DNA from: Akkermansia muciniphila
Lineage (GTDB): Bacteria > Verrucomicrobiota > Verrucomicrobiia > Limisphaerales > BJHT01
DNA length: 64,000 bases
NCBI GenBank assembly: GCA_945861535.1
Contig: CAMAUZ010000004.1
Coordinates: 1-64,000 of the forward strand
Reading direction: 5' to 3'
Position numbers and translations under genes: made by a program. Within the stretch, counting starts at the first letter, position 1. The number at the start of each line of letters is the position of its first letter. A model generated the notes under the pieces. That model had not been told where the DNA came from, did not search any database, and saw nothing but the letters and a program-made list of their open reading frames with translations. Positions 35,284 to 43,380 of this stretch are shown piece by piece.

Positions 35284-35561
35284 TTGCCAGCGGGCTTCTC
35301 AGTCACGTAAAGGCCGGCGTCGCGCACACGGTCGAGACGCTCCATCCAGCGGGATACTTCCTGCCAGCCGGCGGCTTCGTCGCGGGTGCCTAGGCGGTGC
35401 ATCGCGCCGGCGAGCATCATGCCGAATTGATGGTTCGACAGTTCAAAGACCTCGGTCAGCCGCTCCTGCGTTGTCATCCGGCGGGCGCGCAAAATTTTCT
35501 CCCGGTAGAGGTCGTCCTGGAGCGCTTTCAACGCGGCGGGGTCGTCGTGGATGTTGGGCAT
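35280..35561 (-). CDS. Small helical partner protein of the nucleotidyltransferase
   Basis: 93 aa. Charged and mostly helical: DDLYREKILRARRMTTQERL then TEVFELSNHQFGMM. The RARRMTTQERL segment resembles a basic DNA- or RNA-contacting helix. No family is recognised with confidence. Its stop codon overlaps the next start by ATGA. With the nucleotidyltransferase it resembles two-gene antitoxin/toxin or regulator/enzyme cassettes found in PVC genomes, but this is inference from arrangement. Confidence 0.65.
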   Translation of the reverse strand: MPNIHDDPAALKALQDDLYREKILRARRMTTQERLTEVFELSNHQFGMMLAGAMHRLGTRDEAAGWQEVSRWMERLDRVRDAGLYVTEKPAGK

Positions 35562-35649
35562 GACCGGGGCAGGGTATCGGCGAAGCAGAGGGGCGGCAAG
35601 GTTGGGGACGCCCTACTGATCGAAGCGGGTGCATTCGCGGGCTGCCCCC

Positions 35650-35759
35650 GGAGCGCGGCGTTCACGCCGCAGAAATGCCCGCATGGAACAATAACCGCAG
35701 GTAAATCCAACGCTCCCTTGCCGTTCCACGCTGCTGCGGCGCAAACGCCGCGCTCCTTC
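35650..35759. repeat. Family E paired palindromes
   Basis: GGAGCGCGGCGTTCACGCCG then CAGAAATGC is answered by GCTGCGGCGCAAACGCCGCG then CTCC. This is the third copy of the paired design also seen near 15.5 and 19.1 kb. It fills the gap between the class V aminotransferase and the small cassette gene. Confidence 0.7.
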
Positions 35760-35784
35760 CGGGAGGGGCCGCGATCCGACTGGA

Positions 35785-36933
35785 TTACAGCATTTCCAGC
35801 GTGCGATGGAGTTCGGCATCGGTGTTGTAGAAGTGCGGGGAAAGGCGGAGGTAGCGTTGGCCGGCGCGGTCGGTGCGGAGGGAGGTGACGATGTGGGCGT
35901 CGGCGAGGCGTTGGTGGAGGGCGGGGAGGTCGGTGTCGGGGCGGCGGATGGTGATGATGCCGCTGGCGTTGGGGATGGCGGCGTCGGCATTCAGGACGGT
36001 CCAGCCTTTGGCCTGGAGGGCGGGGACGAGCCAGGCGCGTTTGCGGAGGAGTTCGCGGCCGATGGCGTCGATGCCGATTTCGAGCAATAGTTCCAAGCCG
36101 GCGCTCAGACCGGCGAGACCGACCAGGTTGTGGGTGCCGGCTTCGTAGCGACGGGCGTCTTGGCGGAAGACGATATTTTCCTCGGCGACATAGTTGTGGC
36201 TGCGGACGTTGTGCCAGCCGTACACGACGGGATGAAGGGTATCGAGGCGGCTCTGGCGCACGTAGAGGATGCCGGCGGCGCAGGGGCCGAGGAGCCATTT
36301 GTGAGAATCGGCGGCGAGGAAATCGACGTGTTCAACGGTAGTGGGGAAGGCGCCGAGGGTTTGGATGGCATCGACGCAGAAGAGGATGCCGCGCTGGCTG
36401 AGTTCGCGACCGATGGCTTCGAGTTCGACGCGGAAGCCGGAGAGGTAGTGACAGGAAGTGAGCGCCACCAAGCGGGTTTGTTCATCGATCTGGCCGAGGA
36501 CGTCGATGCGGCGGATGCGGCCGAGGTCGCGGGTGTTGAGGAAGCGGACTTCGACGCCGCGATCGGCGAGTGCCATCCACGGGTACACGTTGCTCGGGAA
36601 GTCATCGTGATAGACGAGGATGTTGGAGCCTTTGCGGAAGGAGAGGCCGGCGGCGACCATGCTGAGGGCGAGGGAGGTCGGGCCGACGAAGGCGATTTCT
36701 TCGGGCTTGGCGGCAAGAAGTTGTGCGGCGAGTCCGCGGGTGTGTTTAAGGAGCGGGGCAACTTCGTTTTCCTGATCGTTGCGCGCGCCGCGCTGGGCGG
36801 TGGCCGCGATGGCGTCGGCGACGCGGCGCGGCAGCGGGCAGACGCCGGCGTGAGCAAGGAAGATGCGTTCCTGGACGACGGGGAATTCGTGGCGGCGGAG
36901 GTCTTCGTTGACGAGAAGGTCGTGAAGGGTCAT
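35785..36933 (-). CDS. Class V aminotransferase / cysteine desulfurase-like protein
   Basis: 382 aa. Fold-type I PLP enzyme. IFLAHAGVCPLP is the N-terminal block, EEIAFVGPTSLALSMVA contacts the cofactor phosphate, LFCVDAIQTLGAFP has the pyridine-binding Asp188, and FLAADSHKWLLGPCAAG holds the Schiff-base Lys212. The typical cysteine-desulfurase active-site Cys loop is not evident, so it may be an isopenicillin-epimerase-like or other lyase member. It starts with ATG just outside a repeat-containing gap. The substrate is unknown. Confidence 0.88.
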   Translation of the reverse strand: MTLHDLLVNEDLRRHEFPVVQERIFLAHAGVCPLPRRVADAIAATAQRGARNDQENEVAPLLKHTRGLAAQLLAAKPEEIAFVGPTSLALSMVAAGLSFRKGSNILVYHDDFPSNVYPWMALADRGVEVRFLNTRDLGRIRRIDVLGQIDEQTRLVALTSCHYLSGFRVELEAIGRELSQRGILFCVDAIQTLGAFPTTVEHVDFLAADSHKWLLGPCAAGILYVRQSRLDTLHPVVYGWHNVRSHNYVAEENIVFRQDARRYEAGTHNLVGLAGLSAGLELLLEIGIDAIGRELLRKRAWLVPALQAKGWTVLNADAAIPNASGIITIRRPDTDLPALHQRLADAHIVTSLRTDRAGQRYLRLSPHFYNTDAELHRTLEML

Positions 36934-36986
36934 GGGGGAAAGTAATTAGTAATTAGTGAGCACAGGGGAGGAGATGGGGGGATTTT

Positions 36987-37015
36987 GGCAGGGGAATTTG
37001 GGGCGGGGGATGGGA
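36987..37015. repeat. Family A repeat, single arm
   Basis: GGCAGGGGAATTTGGGGCGG then GGGATGGGA. It lies between the GspF-like gene's 3' end and the start of the class V aminotransferase gene. Confidence 0.6.
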
Positions 37016-37048
37016 TTTCAGGAAGCGGCTTGAACTAGAAGAGAAGCG

Positions 37049-38044
37049 TCAGAGCGCGTTGATGCTGTTGAAGTAGCCGCTCCAGAAGCCGATGACGGTC
37101 ATGGCGATTTTTATCATGATGGCGAGATAGACGAACATGGGGAGCCATTTGGCGAGGGTGCGGAGTTTGCGGAAGCCTTCGTCCTGGTAATGGTGGTGGA
37201 GGCGGTGGAGGGATTCGTCGAGCTGGCCGCTGATTTCGCCGCTGTGATAGAGGTTGGTGAAGAGGTCGGGGAAGACTTTGGACTGGCCGGCGAGTTCGGC
37301 GGGGGTTCTTTGTTCGCGCTCGAGGAGCGGTCGCCAAGTGCCGACGACGCGGCGGATGGCGGGTGAGCCGCTGCTGGCGGCGGCGAGTTCCCAGGCGTTG
37401 ATGACGAGGACGCCGGCGTTGAGGAGGGCCTCGAGGGCGGCGGCGAGCCGGGAGAGGGCGAGGGCTTGGCGGGCTTTGCCGAGGATGGGAATGTAGCGGC
37501 AAAAGACTTCGATGAAGGCGCGCCAGCGTTCTCCGTGTTTGCCTTGCCCGGCGAAGATGAGGAGCGCGGTGAGGGCGTAGAGCGGGACGAGGACGCCGAG
37601 GGTCGCGAGGAGATAGGCGCCGATGTTGCCGGTGCGGAAGAGGTCGGGAAAGGGGATGATGAAGACGGCCCCGTGGAGGACGAAGAGCGGGTAGGCGAGT
37701 TCGCCGAGCATGGTGCGGACGAGCGAGGCGCGTTCGCGGTAGTAGCTGGCGAGGAGGTTCAGGCTGGTGTCGAGGCGGCCGCTGCGTTCGCCGGCGTCGA
37801 TGAGGGCGATGTCGAATTCCGGGAGCCAGGATTTTTCCGTGCGCAGCGCCTCGGCGAAAGTGAGGCCGTGGTCGAGGTGCGGGATGAGGCGCGCCAGCGG
37901 CTGGCGGAAGGCGCGCGAGGGCGGGGCGCGCTGGAGGGTTTCGAGGGCTTTGCGGACGGGAATGCCCGAGGCCGTGAAGGTGGCGATCTGCTGGTATAGC
38001 ACGGCCCGCAGGTTGAGTTGTCCGGGCGTGGGGAGTGCCGGCAT
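37049..38044 (-). CDS. Type II secretion/type IV pilus inner-membrane protein, GspF/PilC-like
   Basis: 331 aa. The family is a polytopic inner-membrane platform protein. Two copies of the GspF domain can be traced: YQQIATFTASGIPVRKALET...IDAGERSGRLD and LSRLAAALEALLNAGVLV...YHSGEISGQLDESL. Three membrane helices are visible (AVFIIPFPDLF to LLATLGVLVPLYALTALLIF, then MFVYLAIMIKIAMTVIGF). It is somewhat shorter than typical GspF. No GspE ATPase or pseudopilin gene is adjacent. It lies 22 bases after thioredoxin on the same strand. Confidence 0.83.
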   Translation of the reverse strand: MPALPTPGQLNLRAVLYQQIATFTASGIPVRKALETLQRAPPSRAFRQPLARLIPHLDHGLTFAEALRTEKSWLPEFDIALIDAGERSGRLDTSLNLLASYYRERASLVRTMLGELAYPLFVLHGAVFIIPFPDLFRTGNIGAYLLATLGVLVPLYALTALLIFAGQGKHGERWRAFIEVFCRYIPILGKARQALALSRLAAALEALLNAGVLVINAWELAAASSGSPAIRRVVGTWRPLLEREQRTPAELAGQSKVFPDLFTNLYHSGEISGQLDESLHRLHHHYQDEGFRKLRTLAKWLPMFVYLAIMIKIAMTVIGFWSGYFNSINAL

Positions 38045-38066
38045 ATCAACCTGCGGCGGCGTGAAC

Positions 38067-38423
38067 TCAGGCTTTCGCTTTCGGGACGACAGCCGTGATC
38101 GCGTTGTTGAGGCTGACGCAGAGGGGGGCCTTGCCCTTGGCTCCGATCATTTGCTCGATGACCTGGCCTTCCTTGAAGATGAGCAGGGTGGGAATGGACT
38201 GAATGTGCCACTCGGCGGCGAGGGCGTTTTGTTCGTCGATGTTGACCTTGGCGATTTTGACTTTGCCCGCATAGGTGCCGGCGAGTTCGTCGAGCAGCGG
38301 GCCGATCATTTTGCACGGGCCGCACCATTCGGCCCAGAAATCCACGAGCACGGGGAGGGGCGATTTCAGGACTTCGGCGTCGAAGTTGGCGGTGGAAAGG
38401 ATGACGATGTTTGCTGCTGCCAT
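38067..38423 (-). CDS. trxA: Thioredoxin
   Basis: 118 aa. FWAEWCGPCKMIGPLLDELA has the redox pair Cys34 and Cys37, and SIPTLLIFKEG the cis-Pro loop. Cytoplasmic disulfide reductase. It has no signal peptide. It lies between the Pro/Ala-rich anchored protein (43 bases upstream) and the GspF-like gene (22 bases downstream), probably in one operon. A trxA gene usually stands alone, so this neighbourhood is unusual. Confidence 0.93.
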   Translation of the reverse strand: MAAANIVILSTANFDAEVLKSPLPVLVDFWAEWCGPCKMIGPLLDELAGTYAGKVKIAKVNIDEQNALAAEWHIQSIPTLLIFKEGQVIEQMIGAKGKAPLCVSLNNAITAVVPKAKA

Positions 38424-38466
38424 AAGGGTTCTGGTTGGGATTGGGGCAAGCCGTGGGAACGGTGGC

Positions 38467-39387
38467 TTACCGGGAAATACTGGAATTCAGCAGGAAGAGC
38501 TGAACGGCCAAGGTGACAATGATGCCCATGGCGAAGACGGCGAGGACGAGGTCGAGGACGCCGGCTTTGGCTTTGCCCGTGGAGACTTCTTTCGGCGCGG
38601 CGGGTTCGGCTTTTTTGGCGGGGACGACGGCGACGGCTTTGACGGGGGCGGCGGTTTCCTTGGCGGCGGGAGCGGCGGCTTCTTTCGCGGCGGCAACCGG
38701 TGCGCCATGCGCCCCGGCAGCGGGCGCGCCGTGGGCCATGGGCTTGGCGGCGGAGGTGGGTGCGCCGGTGCCGGGCTGTTTCGGGGTGGTGGGCAGGGAG
38801 GGCTTCGGCGGGGCGGCGGGTTTGGCAGGCGCAGCCCCGGCGGGCGCGCCGTGGGAGGCTCCGGGGACTTTGACGGTGGCATCGGTCCCCGGGCTGGGGA
38901 CGAGCAGATTCAAATTCTTGGCGTCCTTGCCGAGGTTTTGCGCGGGGACGCTGATCTTCTGGGTCTGGCCGGGCTGGGCGGCGACCGGGGCCGGGACGCC
39001 GACTTTGATTTTCTGGGTCTGGCCGGCCACGACGGCGGCCGCAGGCTTTGGTGGTGGCGCGACCGCGCTGGGAGCGGGGGGCGGGGGCGGCGGCGGGGCA
39101 GGCGGCGGTGCGCCGGGCTTGACGCTGACGGGCTGCGACGGCGGCTTGGTGGTGGGGAGCGTGAGGCGGACGGTTTCCTTCGACCCGGGCTTGGGCGGAA
39201 GGTTCATGGGCTGAGACGGGGGCTTGGTGCCGGGGCGCGGCGGGAGCGAGATTTTTTGGGTTTCCTTGGCCGCGCCGGGGCGGGGCGGCAGGCTGATGCG
39301 GACCGTTTCCTTCTTGGGCTGGACCTTGCCGGCCTCCAAGGTTTGGGGCGGCAGCGAGGTGGTTTGGGCGTTCTCGTTCTCAGCCAT
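38467..39387 (-). CDS. Pro/Ala-rich low-complexity protein with C-terminal membrane anchor
   Basis: 306 aa. The N-terminal half repeats Thr-containing motifs: KKETVRISLPPRPG, KETQKISLPPRPG, SKETVRLTLP, GQTQKIKVGVP and GQTQKISVPAQ. The middle is Pro/Ala/Lys-rich, and the C-terminus holds one membrane helix (DLVLAVFAMGIIVTLAVQLFLL). It is predicted to be tail-anchored with a long disordered cytoplasmic part. Similar ETVRI/TQKI-repeat proteins occur in Verrucomicrobiota. The Thr motifs could be kinase or FHA targets, which is speculative. The ATG at 39387 is chosen because the repeats begin shortly after it. Confidence 0.7.
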   Translation of the reverse strand: MAENENAQTTSLPPQTLEAGKVQPKKETVRISLPPRPGAAKETQKISLPPRPGTKPPSQPMNLPPKPGSKETVRLTLPTTKPPSQPVSVKPGAPPPAPPPPPPPAPSAVAPPPKPAAAVVAGQTQKIKVGVPAPVAAQPGQTQKISVPAQNLGKDAKNLNLLVPSPGTDATVKVPGASHGAPAGAAPAKPAAPPKPSLPTTPKQPGTGAPTSAAKPMAHGAPAAGAHGAPVAAAKEAAAPAAKETAAPVKAVAVVPAKKAEPAAPKEVSTGKAKAGVLDLVLAVFAMGIIVTLAVQLFLLNSSISR

Positions 39388-39512
39388 AAATTTCGAGGCG
39401 GACGCTACGGTTTGCAGGTCGGGAGTGTCAAACCGAATCAGGGTCACGGCGCGGCTTGCAGCGGTGGTGCGGCAAAAAAACGATGAGAGGGCAGTGGCCG
39501 GGGAGCGGAGAT

Positions 39513-39635
39513 GGCAAAGGAATGGGGGCAGGGGAATTGGGGGCAGGGGAATTTGGCAGACGAATGGGGAGTGGAATTTTTCCCGTGGGGCTAACTGTTT
39601 GTCTCTATTCGTCTGCCCCCATTCGTCTGCCAAAG
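39513..39635. repeat. Family A modular repeat, hairpin form
   Basis: Four units run in a row (GGCAAAGGAATGGG, GGCAGGGGAATTGGG, GGCAGGGGAATTT, GGCAGACGAATGGGG). After a 40-base spacer the mirror units CTATTCGTCTGCC and CCCATTCGTCTGCC follow. It occupies the 331-base divergent gap 39388-39718, where no gene is seen. Confidence 0.75.
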
Positions 39636-39718
39636 CGGTTTATGGATTTTTGGGGCGCGGACTTTTTTCGGCGTGGCTTGCAGTTGTCAGCGGGGTTGGT
39701 TGTCGGCAGTCTGTGCGC

Positions 39719-41032
39719 ATGAAGCACACTTTTTTTCGCGCACTGGTTTTGGGGACGGTGGTTTTGTTTTTTGCGGGGCGGTCGGATTCTTCGGGGCAGC
39801 CGGCGGGGTTCAACTACGATGAGGCGAAGGTCGGCACTTACACGTTGCCGGATCCGTTGACGCTGGTGAGCGGGGCGAAGGTGACGGATGCGGAGACGTG
39901 GAGGACGAAGCGGCGGCCGGAACTGGTGCGGTTGTTCGAGACGCACATGCACGGGCGAAGTCCGGCGCGGCCGGCGGAGCTGAAGTTCGAGGTGACATCG
40001 ACTGACAAGAATGCGCTGGGCGGCAAGGCGACGCGCAAGGAGGTCACGGTGCGGTTTGGCGCGGGGCCGGACGCGGCGGCGATGCACCTGCTGCTTTATG
40101 TTCCCAACAGTGCGCGCGGGCCGGTGCCGGCGTTTGTCGGGGTGAACTTCGAGGGGAATCACACGGTGACGAGCGATCCGGGAATCACGATCACGGAGCA
40201 GTGGGTGTGGAACAGCAAGGAGAAGCGCTCGGAGCGGATGCGCCCGGCGGAGAGTACGCGGGACAAGCGCGTGGGGAGCTGGTCGGTAGAGACGTTGCTG
40301 GCGCGCGGCTACGCGCTGGCGACGATCCCGCGCGCGGACATTGAGCCGGATTATGCGGAGGGCTGGCGGCACGGGGTGCGCGGTTATTTTTTGCAGCAGG
40401 CGGGCAGGACGGAGTTCGCGCCGGATGACTGGGGCGCGGTGGCGGCGTGGGCGTGGGGCTTGAGCCGCGCGCTGGACTATCTCGAGACGGACAAGGACAT
40501 CGACGCGAAGAATGTGGTGGTGATGGGGCATTCGCGGATGGGGAAGGCGGCGTTGTGGGCGGGCGCGAGTGATGAGCGGTTCGCGGGGGTGATCGCGAAC
40601 AATTCGGGGGAGAGCGGCGCGGCGATTTCGCGGCGCTGGTTTGGCGAAACGGTGGAGCGCATCAACACGAGTTTCCCGCACTGGTTCTGCGCGAATTACA
40701 AGCGTTACAACAAGGATGTGGCGGCGTTGCCGGTGGACGCGCATCTGCTGGTGGCGTTGATCGCGCCGCGGCCGGTGTACATCGCGAGCGCGGCGGAGGA
40801 TACGTGGGCGGATCCGAAGGGGGAATTTCTCGCGGCCAAACATGCCGAGCCGGTGTACCGGTTGTTTGGCAAGGCCGGCCTGGGCGTCGAGGAATGGCCG
40901 GCGGTGGATCAGCCGGTGGGCAAGGTCGTGAGCTATCATGTGCGGCGGGGCAAGCACGACGTGCTGGCGTATGACTGGGAGCAATATCTGAATTTTGCGG
41001 ATCGGAATTTGCGGATCGTGAAGACGCCGTGA
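39719..41032 (+). CDS. Glucuronoyl esterase, CE15 family (exported)
   Basis: 437 aa. After a short signal (RALVLGTVVLFFAG), the bacterial CE15 features appear: VVVMGHSRMGKAALW with nucleophile Ser272, ANNSGESGAAISRRWFGE with the acidic residue Glu298, INTSFPHWFC substrate loop, LLVALIAPRPVYI, and GKHDVLAYDW with catalytic His413. The family cleaves ester bonds between lignin alcohols and glucuronic acid on glucuronoxylan. The ATG at 39719 is chosen from the signal peptide. It fits a lifestyle of plant biomass breakdown together with the other esterases here. Confidence 0.85.
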   Translation: MKHTFFRALVLGTVVLFFAGRSDSSGQPAGFNYDEAKVGTYTLPDPLTLVSGAKVTDAETWRTKRRPELVRLFETHMHGRSPARPAELKFEVTSTDKNALGGKATRKEVTVRFGAGPDAAAMHLLLYVPNSARGPVPAFVGVNFEGNHTVTSDPGITITEQWVWNSKEKRSERMRPAESTRDKRVGSWSVETLLARGYALATIPRADIEPDYAEGWRHGVRGYFLQQAGRTEFAPDDWGAVAAWAWGLSRALDYLETDKDIDAKNVVVMGHSRMGKAALWAGASDERFAGVIANNSGESGAAISRRWFGETVERINTSFPHWFCANYKRYNKDVAALPVDAHLLVALIAPRPVYIASAAEDTWADPKGEFLAAKHAEPVYRLFGKAGLGVEEWPAVDQPVGKVVSYHVRRGKHDVLAYDWEQYLNFADRNLRIVKTP

Positions 41033-41063
41033 GCGGGGGGGCGGTCACGGGAGCGGGAGTTTT

Positions 41064-41092
41064 GGCAGACGAATGGGGGCAGGCGAATGGGG
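41064..41092. repeat. Family A repeat, GGCAGACGAAT variant
   Basis: GGCAGACGAATGGGGGCAGG then CGAATGGGG follows the CE15 stop codon. It shares the GAC variant seen in the 39.5 kb hairpin. It lies in the 493-base gap 41033-41525. Confidence 0.65.
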
Positions 41093-41284
41093 ATGAGATT
41101 GGTCAGTTCCCATGCGGTTCGCGGTGGTCCGGCTCGTTTTTGAAGCTGCCGAATCTGCGATTTCGGACGCGCATCGCGGACCGGAACCGCTGCAGTTTTC
41201 CCGCAGATTCAGGGCGACCACAGATGGGAAATTCTTTTCTGTGGAGGCATTTGCAAAACCTCGGCTTCACAGTTCCGGCTTTCC

Positions 41285-41370
41285 ATCTTTTACCCCTGAT
41301 CTTTTACCAGATGCTTGGGCCTTGGACGAGGGGACGGGATACAGATGGTAAAAGAGGGTGGGTAAAAGAT
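41285..41370. repeat. Inverted repeat of TCTTTTACC units
   Basis: ATCTTTTACCCCTGATCTTT then TACCA is mirrored by TGGTAAAAGAGGGTGGGTAA then AAGAT after a 36-base loop. Together with the family A copy it is the only structure I see in the 493-base gap before the AhbAB-like gene. Confidence 0.6.
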
Positions 41371-41525
41371 AAACAAGCTGGGGTTTTGCAAGTGGCTCTG
41401 TGGGCGCCTTGAATCGGCGGGAGGCGCGCCTTTTTCTTTTCCAATCAGTGCGGGACGTGCGGCGATTTTCGGCGGTTTGGAATTTGCCTTAACACGGACG
41501 GCGGGTTGCTCCTAGCATCGCGGCA

Positions 41526-42683
41526 ATGAATTCAACGACTGTGCCGGTGGAAGTGACGGACCCGATCAATGCGCAAATCCTCGCGGTGTCGGAGGACAAG
41601 GTGCCGGGGTTTCAGCCGAATCCGCTGCGTGAAATCGCGCGGCTGTCGGGGGTCGAACTGGCGGTGGTGACGGAGCGCATCCAGGCGATGCTGCGGGCGG
41701 GGACGATCCGGCGGGTGCGGCAGACGTTGCTGGCGACGAATCTGGCGCAGGGCGCGCTGGTGGCGTGGGAGGTGCCGCAGGCGAAGCTGGACGCGGCGTT
41801 TGATTACATGTTCCAGCAGGACCCGTTCAGCGGGCATGTGGTGACGCGCTCGACGGACGCGGCGACGCCGGGGTCGCAGTACAAATTGTGGACGACGCTG
41901 AAGGTGCCGCAGGGGTACTCGATGCCGCGGCACGCGGAGTTTTTGCTGGGGAAGGTCGGCGGGGTGCATTTCCGTTTGATGCCGGCGAAGAAATTATTCG
42001 CGCTCGGGGTCGGGCATGTGCGGCGCAAGGGCCTGGAGCCGGGCGCGCGCGCGGACGGGCCGGGCGAGCCGACGGAGGTGGCGATTGTGACGTTGAATGA
42101 TTTGGAGTGGCGCATCTTGAGCGCGCTGAAGCGGGAGTTTGAGCCGGAGGAGTTGAGCGAGAATCTGTGGGCGGCGCGGGCGGCGGAGGCGCAGGTGCCG
42201 CTGGCGACGTTCCTCGAGGTGGCGGCGGATTTTGACCGCCGGAAAATCATCGGGCGCTTCTCGACGTTTCTCGAACATGTGAAGCCGTCGGCGACGGGCG
42301 AGCGGGTGACGCGGTTCAATGCGCTGTTTCATTGGGCGGTGCCGGCGGGGCGCGAGATCGAGGCGGGCGTGGAGGTGGCGCGGCATTACATCATGACGCA
42401 CGCGTACTGGCGCGAGGGCGGACCGGAGTTTCGCAATGTGAACGTGATGGGCGTGGCGCACGGCACGGACAAAACGCTGGTGCTGGCGCACAAGGCGGCC
42501 ATCGACCAGCACCTCGCCGAAACGGGGATGCCAGTGAGTTACACGAACGTGTTCTGGGGCGGACGCAGTGAAATCAAGCCGAGCGAAATCTCGCCGCTGG
42601 CATATCGCGAGTGGTGCGTGAAGCAGGGGCTTGACCCGGAGAAGATGCGGCTGGCGGCGGGGGAGAAGGGGATTGCGGGGTGA
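41526..42683 (+). CDS. Fused AhbA/AhbB-like siroheme decarboxylase, Lrp/AsnC-type fold
   Basis: 385 aa, about the length of two family domains. Each half begins with an Lrp-type helix-turn-helix (NPLREIARLSGVELAVVTER; DLEWRILSALKREFEPEEL) followed by a ferredoxin-like domain. The first half has GHVVTRS with His104 and YKLWTTLKVP; the second has MTHAYWRE with His292, NVMGVAHG and NVFWGGRSEIKPS. These blocks resemble AhbA and AhbB, which convert siroheme to didecarboxysiroheme, and NirDLGH proteins of heme d1 synthesis. Typical members are separate subunits of about 150-170 residues. A plain Lrp-type regulator is the main alternative. Confidence 0.65.
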   Translation: MNSTTVPVEVTDPINAQILAVSEDKVPGFQPNPLREIARLSGVELAVVTERIQAMLRAGTIRRVRQTLLATNLAQGALVAWEVPQAKLDAAFDYMFQQDPFSGHVVTRSTDAATPGSQYKLWTTLKVPQGYSMPRHAEFLLGKVGGVHFRLMPAKKLFALGVGHVRRKGLEPGARADGPGEPTEVAIVTLNDLEWRILSALKREFEPEELSENLWAARAAEAQVPLATFLEVAADFDRRKIIGRFSTFLEHVKPSATGERVTRFNALFHWAVPAGREIEAGVEVARHYIMTHAYWREGGPEFRNVNVMGVAHGTDKTLVLAHKAAIDQHLAETGMPVSYTNVFWGGRSEIKPSEISPLAYREWCVKQGLDPEKMRLAAGEKGIAG

Positions 42684-42690
42684 AGCGGGG

Positions 42691-43380
42691 AAAAGCTCCA
42701 AGTTCAAAGCTCAAAGCTCAAGGGAAGGTGCAAGGGCCAATGGCCAAAGGGAGGGGCGCGGTTTGCAGGAGTGAATTCTCGGACTGAACAGACGGCTTGT
42801 TGGAATGGGTGGCCCGAGCGCGTGACCGTCAGCTTTGAAACTTTCGCCTTGGTGCTTCCCTTGAGCTTTGAGCTTTTCGGTCAGTCACTGCCGCGCGGTC
42901 ACAAACTCAAAGACGCGGACTTCGAGGACGGCTTCGGCGGAGCGCCGAGCATCGCTCGGCTTGGCGGAAGCGTTCGTTTCGTGCCGAGCAATGCTCGGCG
43001 CTCCGGGTTGTGGAAAAGCTCCGCCAACAGGCGCGGCTGCCACCGTTGGAACTTTCTCCTTGGTCCTTCCCTTGAGCTTTGGGCTTTGAGCTTTGAGCTT
43101 TCCGCGCCCCTCACGGGCGGGCGGTCACAAACTCAAAGGCGCGGACTTCGCGGACGGCTTCGGTGGAGCGCCGAACATTGCTCGGCTTGGAGGCTGCGTT
43201 CGCTTCGTGCCGAGCAATGCTCGGCGCTCCGGCTTGTGGAAAAAATCCACCAACGCGCACGGCGGCCAGCTCTGGAACTTTCGCCTTGGTGCTTCCCTTG
43301 AGCTTTGGGCTTTGAGCTATGAGCTTCCCGCCCCTCACGGGCGGGTGGTGACAAACTCGAACGTGCGGACTTCGAGGACG
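42691..43380. repeat. Tandem ~225 bp repeats that include a copied gene 3' end
   Basis: A segment starting GGTCACAAACTCAAAGACGC at 42897 recurs at 43123 (GGTCACAAACTCAAAGGCGC) and again at 43347 (GGTGACAAACTCGAACGTGC). The third copy is the authentic last 15 or so codons of the downstream minus-strand gene. Each of the first two copies continues into a family D palindrome (GAGCGCCGAGCAT...GCAATGCTCGGCGCTCC) and a family C stretch (CCTTGAGCTTTGGGCTTTGA). The left edge (42691-42862) is another family C inverted pair. No gene is seen elsewhere in the 651-base gap 42684-43334. Confidence 0.8.

Noticed and set aside
42897-43380. Possible CRISPR-like array
   Set aside because: The period is about 225 bases, the units are similar throughout and contain palindromes and gene-end sequence; there are no short repeats with unique spacers and no cas genes.
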